From JAZQNF01 sp045641505 (GTDB lineage Bacteria; Bacillota; Clostridia; Lachnospirales; Bianqueaceae), in assembly GCA_045641505.1 (NCBI GenBank), contig JAZUHB010000054.1:1-28094 (forward strand): 28,094 nt of DNA. Direction: 5' to 3'. Every line of letters starts with the position of its first letter. The first letter of the stretch is position 1. Below are positions 23,069 to 28,094 of the stretch, one piece after another. The translations under genes were made by a program, and so were the position numbers. The notes beneath the pieces are model-generated. The model saw only the letters and a program-made list of their open reading frames with translations. It made no database searches and had not been told where the DNA came from.

Positions 23069-23100
23069 ATAAAAAGCACGGAGCCTCAGGCTTCGTGCTT
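23069..23100 (-). terminator. Terminator overlapping the end of the AraC gene
   Basis: A 12-bp stem (23074-23085 with 23089-23100, one wobble) has the AraC stop codon itself (23086-23088) as its 3-nt loop. It is followed by TTTTTATG on the minus strand. It separates the GH127-AraC transcript from the GH1 promoter. Confidence 0.8.
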
Positions 23101-24270
23101 CGTGTTTTCCCGGTAGGCCTGCGGGAGGAGTCCCGCGTATTTCCGGAAGAAGGAGGAGAAATAGCCGGCGGAGCAGAAATGCAGCTTTTCGGCGATCTCC
23201 TGGATGCTGAGATCGGTGGAGTCGAGCAGGAGCTTCGCGCGGCGGAGCTTCGCGTCCCGGACCGTTTCGCTCAGGTTCCGGCCCGTTTCCGCCCGGAATT
23301 TGCGGGAGAGATACGATTCGGAGTAGCCGAGGGCGTCGGCCACCGTTTTCAGCGTCAGGTCCTCTTCGGTGTGCAGTCCGATGTAGTCCAGCGCGAGCTG
23401 CACCGGGCGCGAGCAGGGGGGCCCGGCCTTCAGATCGTGGACCCGGCGGATGAAGTCCTCGTACATCCCGTGCGTCAGCGCGGCGATCTCGGTCACCGTC
23501 TGGCAGACGGTCAGGCTCTGCACGTAGCTGTCGTTGAGCGAGAAGGCCAGTTCGGGGGAGAGACCGCCCTCGATGGCGGCCCGGGCGCAGAGGGAGACGA
23601 AGGTGCAGGCGGTGATGAGCGTGCGGAGCAGCGGATCGCCCTCGGTGTCGCCGCCGACGCCGGAGCTGACGGTGCTGGCCCGGTCCAGCGCGAGAGCGTA
23701 GTCGAGATTGCCCTCGGTGACCATCCGAAGGACTGCCTCGCCGGCCTGGTAGGCCTTGAGCCCGCTGCTGCCGGCGCTTCCGGCTGCCTCGCCGGCCGGG
23801 CCCTCGGTGCCCTGCTGGAAGCGGATGTCGCTGTGGCGCAGCTTGTCGCCGGTGACGAAATACTGCAGCATCACGGCGTAGCGGAAGAAGACCGTGCCCG
23901 AGACCACGGGCAGGGCGTTCAGAAGCTCCGAGAGGCTCGTGTGCGCGCTGACGCTCAGCTCGGGAACGCGAAGCTGGGCCTCGAGCTCCCGCTTCGGCAG
24001 GGCGGAGTTGTAGACAGGACCGATGACCAGGATCCGGTCCGGTCCGTAGACCGCGCACCAGACCAGCCCGGGCGCGCTGCTCAGGATGAGGGGCGTGGGG
24101 CCGGCGTTCTGCAGCATGTAGTCCTTGCAGCCGGTATACCCGAAGATCCGGGCGAACACCGGCTCGGGACAGTTCGTGGAAAGAAGCGCGCCGTCCGGGC
24201 CGAAGGTCCAGTTCCAGACGACCTGGCCGCAGGTCAGCGCTTCGAGGAAGGTGTCGAGAGGGGCCGTCAT
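23086..24270 (-). CDS. AraC-family transcriptional regulator of the glycoside locus
   Basis: A 394-residue regulator. The start is the ATG at 24268-24270 with a GGGGAG site; it overlaps the GH127 stop as ATGA. The C-terminal ~100 residues hold the two helix-turn-helices of AraC proteins: LTLKTVADALGYSESYLSRK with FRAETG, and SIQEIAEKLHFCSAGYFSSF with FRKYAGLLPQAYR. The long N-terminal part (TFGPDGALLSTNCPEPVFAR near residue 22) is a sensor domain of a type I associate with AraC regulators of Clostridia glycosidase loci; it is not the classic arabinose cupin. It probably senses an imported glycoside or released sugar and activates the GH1 promoter 116 bp beyond its own stop. Confidence 0.9.
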   Translation of the reverse strand: MTAPLDTFLEALTCGQVVWNWTFGPDGALLSTNCPEPVFARIFGYTGCKDYMLQNAGPTPLILSSAPGLVWCAVYGPDRILVIGPVYNSALPKRELEAQLRVPELSVSAHTSLSELLNALPVVSGTVFFRYAVMLQYFVTGDKLRHSDIRFQQGTEGPAGEAAGSAGSSGLKAYQAGEAVLRMVTEGNLDYALALDRASTVSSGVGGDTEGDPLLRTLITACTFVSLCARAAIEGGLSPELAFSLNDSYVQSLTVCQTVTEIAALTHGMYEDFIRRVHDLKAGPPCSRPVQLALDYIGLHTEEDLTLKTVADALGYSESYLSRKFRAETGRNLSETVRDAKLRRAKLLLDSTDLSIQEIAEKLHFCSAGYFSSFFRKYAGLLPQAYRENTKHEA

Positions 24271-26201
24271 CGCTTGCTCTCCCCATACCTCGGGAAGACC
24301 GTGATGCGGAGTCTCGTGCTGCCGTAGGGGACCAGCACGATCTCCTCCTCGTCGCCCAGGCCGCGGCGGATCTGTGCGGGCGAGGGGATCGCGGGGGTGA
24401 AGAGCCGGTCGCCGCCGACCCACTGGTTGCGGACCTTGGTGCGCTTGCGGGCGAGCGTCCAGTTCGTGAGCCTGCGGGCCTTGATGCGGATCTCGAAGGC
24501 GCGGCGGTAGGGGTTCGCGGTGTCCGCGTCATCGGAAACGCGCACGGACAGAGGGTTCTCGTAGCCGGTCACGGCGTAGGCCCAGTCGGAAGCGGGGTAG
24601 AGGGCGAAGGCGGGGAAGTCCTCGGTGAAGAGGCGGGCGCCCGTGTCCTTCTCCTCGCGCTCGCGGATCGCGAGGCTCAGCAGGAAGGGACCGTAGGTGA
24701 AGTAGAGGCCGCCGTCGGAGTTGTCGTGGGACTCGAACTGCTTCTTCGTGCGGAGGGTGAGGCGGTCGCCGGAGCGCACGCGGAGCTTCGCGTAGCCGTT
24801 CACCGTGTCGCAGTCGGCCGGGACGCCGTTTCGTAGGAGCGCGGTCTCCACGGACCAGCCGGGGAGACGGACCAGCAGCTCGTCGAAGCCGTCGGTCACG
24901 CGGGTGATGTCGAGGTAGCACTCGTCGCCGTAGGGGTAGCCGCCGCTCTGCGTGAGGGCGATGTGCGGGCCGTCGTAGGCGGAGTCGCCGAAGAGGCTGA
25001 CCGCCGCGCCGCGCTCAGTCTCCTGGTAGAAGCGGAGCGCGAAGTTCGGCAGCGCGCGGCCGAGGTTGCCGGCGCAGCACTGCGGATTGTGGAGGGGCTG
25101 GTAGGCCAGCTTCTCGTCCATGAAGTCGGGCCGCATGCAGGTGTTGCCCGCGGCGACGGCCTGGTTCAGGCAGGAGAAATACTGGAAGGAGCGGTAGTCC
25201 TTGCTGAGGGAGCCGGGGTAGGCGTTCAGCATCGCCCACTCGATCCGGTCGGCGTAGCGGGCCTCGCCGGTGGCCTCCAGCAGGTAGCCGAGGGTCCAGG
25301 TGTAGTCCGAGACGTCGCAGGATTCGTGCACCGCCTGGGAATCGCGGCCGTGGAGGAACTCGCCGCTCGAGTTCACGCCGTCCGCCATCAGGTGGCGGTT
25401 CTCGATGAAGCGGAGCACCTTCTTCGAGAGCTCGAGGTACTCGCGCCTGCCGGTGTAGAGGTAGGCGATCGCGGGGATCTTCGCGGTCTCGTTGTAGGAG
25501 ACGCCGTGGAAGATCGCGTGGAGGTCCGAGAACATGTTGCCGGTGTCCTCGCGCGGGCCGAGCTCCGCGGGCAGACCGTTCAGGTAGTAGAAGAAATACT
25601 CGGTGCCGGGGCCGTAGGTTTCGAGGAAGCGGTCGAGCTGGCCGAGCGCGAAGTCGCGGAGCGCCTCGTCGCCGGTCTCCGCCGCCACGCGGAACATCGA
25701 TTCGGTCGCGATTACGTTCCGGTCGCAGCCGTAGAAGAAGCGCTCGCGGTCGTATTCGAAATGCTCGCGCATCTTTTCGAGGTAGGCGCGGTCGCCGGTC
25801 TTGCTCCAGAGGGCGTAGAGGGCGCGGAAGAAGACCGCGTGCGGCCAGCGGTAGCAGGGACCCTGGCCGCGGATCACCTCGGGGCCGATATAGGGATCGG
25901 CCTGCGCGAGCGCCTGCTCGACCTGGGCGCGGACCTTGTCATAGAGGGCCTCGTCGTCCAGGAGCGCGGCGGTGCGGACGCAGGAATCGACCCAGTAGGC
26001 GCTCTGCTCGTAGGGCCACCAGTTGCTGGCCCAGCTTTCGGTCGGCTCCTTCGTCGTCCAGCAGGCCTTGTCGAAGGGATAGCCGATCTCGTCGAGATGG
26101 CCGGGCAGACCGTTCTTTTCGGTCAGGAGCATCTCGCGGAGCCAGCCCGCGGGCCGGATGTCGGAGAGACGCGCTTCCTTCAGTTTTCCGTAGTATTCCA
26201 T
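24267..26201 (-). CDS. GH127-type (DUF1680) beta-L-arabinofuranosidase family protein
   Basis: A 644-residue glycosidase-like protein with an (alpha/alpha)6 barrel followed by beta-sandwich domains. The zinc/thiolate catalytic pattern of GH127 is present: Glu293 and Cys295 in HESCDVSDY, and Cys375-Cys376 in NPQCCAGNL. These match HypBA1 Glu338, Cys340, Cys417 (nucleophile) and Cys418. Characterised relatives remove beta-L-arabinofuranose or rarer sugars such as those of rhamnogalacturonan II, so the exact sugar is open. No signal peptide. It starts 9 bp after the membrane-protein stop and is translationally coupled to the AraC regulator. Confidence 0.88.
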   Translation of the reverse strand: MEYYGKLKEARLSDIRPAGWLREMLLTEKNGLPGHLDEIGYPFDKACWTTKEPTESWASNWWPYEQSAYWVDSCVRTAALLDDEALYDKVRAQVEQALAQADPYIGPEVIRGQGPCYRWPHAVFFRALYALWSKTGDRAYLEKMREHFEYDRERFFYGCDRNVIATESMFRVAAETGDEALRDFALGQLDRFLETYGPGTEYFFYYLNGLPAELGPREDTGNMFSDLHAIFHGVSYNETAKIPAIAYLYTGRREYLELSKKVLRFIENRHLMADGVNSSGEFLHGRDSQAVHESCDVSDYTWTLGYLLEATGEARYADRIEWAMLNAYPGSLSKDYRSFQYFSCLNQAVAAGNTCMRPDFMDEKLAYQPLHNPQCCAGNLGRALPNFALRFYQETERGAAVSLFGDSAYDGPHIALTQSGGYPYGDECYLDITRVTDGFDELLVRLPGWSVETALLRNGVPADCDTVNGYAKLRVRSGDRLTLRTKKQFESHDNSDGGLYFTYGPFLLSLAIREREEKDTGARLFTEDFPAFALYPASDWAYAVTGYENPLSVRVSDDADTANPYRRAFEIRIKARRLTNWTLARKRTKVRNQWVGGDRLFTPAIPSPAQIRRGLGDEEEIVLVPYGSTRLRITVFPRYGESKR

Positions 26202-26210
26202 AAGCCCTCC

Positions 26211-26864
26211 TCAGAACTTGAGTTTATCGAGAATTTTTCCGAACAGGGTCATCAGCGGCGCGTTCACGAAGGTGATCAGGACCGTACCGATGCCGACGCC
26301 GGCGCCCGTGAGCGTGCCGGTGCAGAGAAGGGAGAGCGCGACCGCGAGGGCCAGGTAGATCAGGTCATTGGCGAGCTTGACCTTCTCGAGCTTCCAGCCG
26401 AAGCGGTCGGAGATCTCCGATACGGCCAGCTCGTAGACCTGCAGCGGCCAGGAGGTCCGGAAGAAGAGCGCGAGGGCGAGACCGGTGATGGTCACGCCGA
26501 CCGCAAAGGCGAGGATGCGGACCCAGAGCAGCTCGTAGGGGCCGTTGCCGCCCAGAAGCCACAGCCAGCCGTCGATGCAGAAGCCGCAGATGACGCCGGT
26601 GCCGAAGGAGAGCAGGTACTTCCAGCGGAAGCGGCGGACGACCAGGCAGATGAAGATGAGCAGCAGGGCCTGGAAGAAGTACTCCGACGTGCCCTGGGTG
26701 TACCAGGGGGCCGCCTCGCGGAGCCAGAGATGGATGGTGTAGGGGACCGCGGCGATCATCGAGAGGCCGAAGGAGGCCTTCGTGCAGAGCGAGACGCCCA
26801 GCGTGCACGAAAGAACGGCAATGGCCCAGTGCAGGAAATCTTTCCAGGTGAATTTGATATCCAT
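26211..26864 (-). CDS. YczE/YitT-like integral membrane protein
   Basis: A 217-residue membrane protein with about five or six helices. FLHWAIAVLSCTLGVSLCTKASFGLSMIA near the N-terminus and the C-terminal GTLTGAGVGIGTVLITFVNAPLM resemble the YczE/YyaS/YitT (DUF6198) group, whose function is unsettled. The glycine-rich GAGVGIGTV stretch is a conserved mark of that group. It starts 3 bp after the pyroglutamyl peptidase stop and ends 9 bp before GH127, so it is embedded in one leftward transcript with both. Confidence 0.8.
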   Translation of the reverse strand: MDIKFTWKDFLHWAIAVLSCTLGVSLCTKASFGLSMIAAVPYTIHLWLREAAPWYTQGTSEYFFQALLLIFICLVVRRFRWKYLLSFGTGVICGFCIDGWLWLLGGNGPYELLWVRILAFAVGVTITGLALALFFRTSWPLQVYELAVSEISDRFGWKLEKVKLANDLIYLALAVALSLLCTGTLTGAGVGIGTVLITFVNAPLMTLFGKILDKLKF

Positions 26865-26867
26865 GGC

Positions 26868-27461
26868 TTATTCCAGACTTTCGATGGCGGCGATGAGGCC
26901 CTTCACGGTCTCCTCGAGGGACATGGAGGGCTGACCCTCCGCGGCCTGCTCGGGCAGGGCGGGAACGTGGACGAAGCCCGTCAGGATGATCTGGCAGGGA
27001 CGGAAGTAGTTCGAGACGGTGTAGAAGACGTCGTTGCAGACGAAGGTGCCGGCGGTGTAGGAGACGCGGGCCTTCACACCGGCCTCCGCGGCGGCCGCGG
27101 CCATCGTGCGGACGGGCAGCTGGGAGAACTCGGCGGCGGGACCGTCCATTTTGCAGGGCATGTCGTGGGGGATGAAGCCGCGGTTGTCGGCGATCTCGGC
27201 GTGGCGGAGGTTCAGCCCCACCATCTCGAAGCTGAGCGCGTCGCGCCCGGCGGCCTGGCCGACCATGAGGACCGTGTCGGGACCGGTCGCGTCGGTGCGG
27301 CGGATGACGTTCTGCGCCGCCGTGTCGAAGAGCACGGGCAGCTGCAGCTTATCCAGCTTGTAGACGCCCACCTGATCGGGCAGGGCCTTGACGGCCTCCC
27401 AGGAAGCATTGACGGTTTCCCCGCCGAAGGGCTCGAAGCCGGTAATCAGCATTCTTTTCAT
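26868..27461 (-). CDS. pcp: Pyroglutamyl-peptidase I
   Basis: A 197-residue cysteine peptidase of family C15 that removes N-terminal pyroglutamate from peptides. The start of the fold, LITGFEPFGG (5-14), and the triad are clear: Glu79 in SFEMVGLN, Cys142 in GTFVCNDVFY, and His165 in TGFVHVP. Slightly shorter than the usual 200-215 residues. Cytosolic. A GGAGGAGG site precedes the ATG. It is 48 bp after the phosphatase/kinase-like gene and 3 bp before the YczE-like gene. The peptide-salvage role has no obvious link to the glycosidases downstream. Confidence 0.93.
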   Translation of the reverse strand: MKRMLITGFEPFGGETVNASWEAVKALPDQVGVYKLDKLQLPVLFDTAAQNVIRRTDATGPDTVLMVGQAAGRDALSFEMVGLNLRHAEIADNRGFIPHDMPCKMDGPAAEFSQLPVRTMAAAAAEAGVKARVSYTAGTFVCNDVFYTVSNYFRPCQIILTGFVHVPALPEQAAEGQPSMSLEETVKGLIAAIESLE

Positions 27462-27509
27462 TGTGTTCCTCCTCCGTGCCGGAGCGCGTACGCCGCGCCC
27501 GGACCGGGT

Positions 27510-28094
27510 TTATTTTCGGATGATTTTGTGGAGCGTGAGTACGTTCATGCCGTCCGCGTAGCGGTAGCTGACCGCGTCGCAATTCTGACGGGCCATGTAG
27601 ATGCCGAGGCCGCCGAGCTCCCGCTCGGAAGCGGGACGGGTGAGGTCGGGATCGGGCCTTGAGAGCGGATCGAAGGGGATGCCCGAGTCGCGGAAGGTGA
27701 CGTCCATGCCGTCCTCCGTCTCGGTCAGGCTGATCTTGACAGTGCCCTTCCGGCCGGGGTAGGCGTAGTTCGCGATGTTGACGAAGACCTCCTCGCAGGC
27801 AAGGGCGATCTGGCCGATGGTGCGCGCGTCGGCGCCGGCCTTTTCGAACTCGGCCCGGAGAAAAGCGTGCATCTCGGGCAGGCGCTTGAGCTTCGCGCCG
27901 AAGACGCGCTCGGTGATGCCCGCGGCGCCGGTGGAGCGGTACTCGAGCAGGAGCATCGTGATGTCGTCGAACTGCTCGGCGTCGCCCGTGAAGGCGTCGA
28001 TGTCGCCGCGGAGAAGCGGGATCACCTCCTGGATGGGGTCGTCCGGATGGGACTCGAGGAAGTCGAGAAGGCGCTCGGTGCCGTAGAGCTTCTT
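27510..28094 (-). CDS. PP2C (SpoIIE-type) phosphatase fused to HATPase, C-terminal part only
   Basis: The gene runs off the right edge; 194 residues are visible. The first part (KKLYGTERL...FTGDAEQFDDITMLLLEY) is the end of a SpoIIE/RsbU PP2C phosphatase domain, including its metal-binding DD. After a linker comes an RsbW-like HATPase_c domain: N box EEVFVNIANYAYPG, G1 box FRDSGIPFDPL and G2 box GGLGIYMARQ. Such proteins act in anti-sigma/anti-anti-sigma partner switching. An internal GTG at 28023-28025 could look like a start, but the upstream residues are clearly PP2C, so the real start is outside the window. Confidence 0.88.
   Translation of the reverse strand, partial: KKLYGTERLLDFLESHPDDPIQEVIPLLRGDIDAFTGDAEQFDDITMLLLEYRSTGAAGITERVFGAKLKRLPEMHAFLRAEFEKAGADARTIGQIALACEEVFVNIANYAYPGRKGTVKISLTETEDGMDVTFRDSGIPFDPLSRPDPDLTRPASERELGGLGIYMARQNCDAVSYRYADGMNVLTLHKIIRK

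Noticed and set aside
21698..24532. A 944-residue GH1 protein with a long N-terminal extension
   Set aside because: The extension is Arg/Ser/Pro-rich shadow of the AraC gene; a GGAGG site and promoter place the start at 22969.

Overview
This is a GC-rich chromosomal window, most likely from an anaerobic gut- or rumen-type member of the Clostridia (Bacillota). That placement rests on the gene content (type I pullulanase, GH78/GH1/GH127 glycosidases with an AraC regulator and a GPH symporter, a fused PP2C/HATPase), strong AAGGAG-type ribosome binding sites and textbook sigma-A promoters. Nothing in the window fixes the genus. There is no prophage, transposase, rRNA or cas gene.

Layout, left to right. 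(1) 1-3480: leftward unit of pullulanase followed by a class I aminotransferase, with a strong promoter and a perfect 17-bp palindrome between promoter and gene. (2) 3517-3665: a tRNA-Trp (CCA) with its own promoter and a T-run terminator. (3) 3676-7980: rightward MarR regulator followed by a heterodimeric ABC exporter pair. (4) 8054-10518: leftward unit of a small membrane-anchored protein, a PlsC-like acyltransferase with a zinc ribbon, and a divergent Nif3 protein. (5) 10566-11457: an orphan seven-helix membrane protein with a long leader carrying a 36-bp tandem duplication. (6) 11578-13403: leftward PIG-L/LmbE deacetylase and PanE-type reductase. (7) 13687-14244: a ClpP-like protease. (8) 14468-17865: a sugar transporter-nagB operon bracketed by two arrays of palindromic repeats. 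(9) 18048-26201: leftward plant-glycoside utilisation genes, GH127-AraC and then GH1-GH78-GPH symporter from a separate promoter. (10) 26211-28094: a YczE/YitT-like membrane protein, pyroglutamyl peptidase, and the C-terminal part of a PP2C phosphatase/HATPase fusion cut by the window end.

The most unusual signal is the pair of non-coding arrays at 14468-14819 and 17516-17865. They have different arm sequences (CTACAGTA/TACTGTAG versus CCTACCACG/CGTGGTAGG) but the same geometry: a palindromic unit of exactly 33 bp repeated every 63 bp (63-64 in the second array). Internal bases (TATTTTC in the left half, GATT in the right half) recur at the same unit positions while the arms change in a compensatory way. 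The arrays sit just upstream and just downstream of the MFS-nagB unit. I do not recognise the family; equal geometry with swapped arms suggests a recognised structure rather than chance.

Metabolically, the right half looks like intracellular breakdown of small plant glycosides. An MFS symporter imports the glycoside, and GH78 (rhamnosidase), GH1 (beta-glucosidase) and a GH127-type enzyme, all lacking signal peptides, remove the sugars under an AraC regulator. The left half adds alpha-glucan debranching, and the centre adds amino-sugar entry into glycolysis through NagB.
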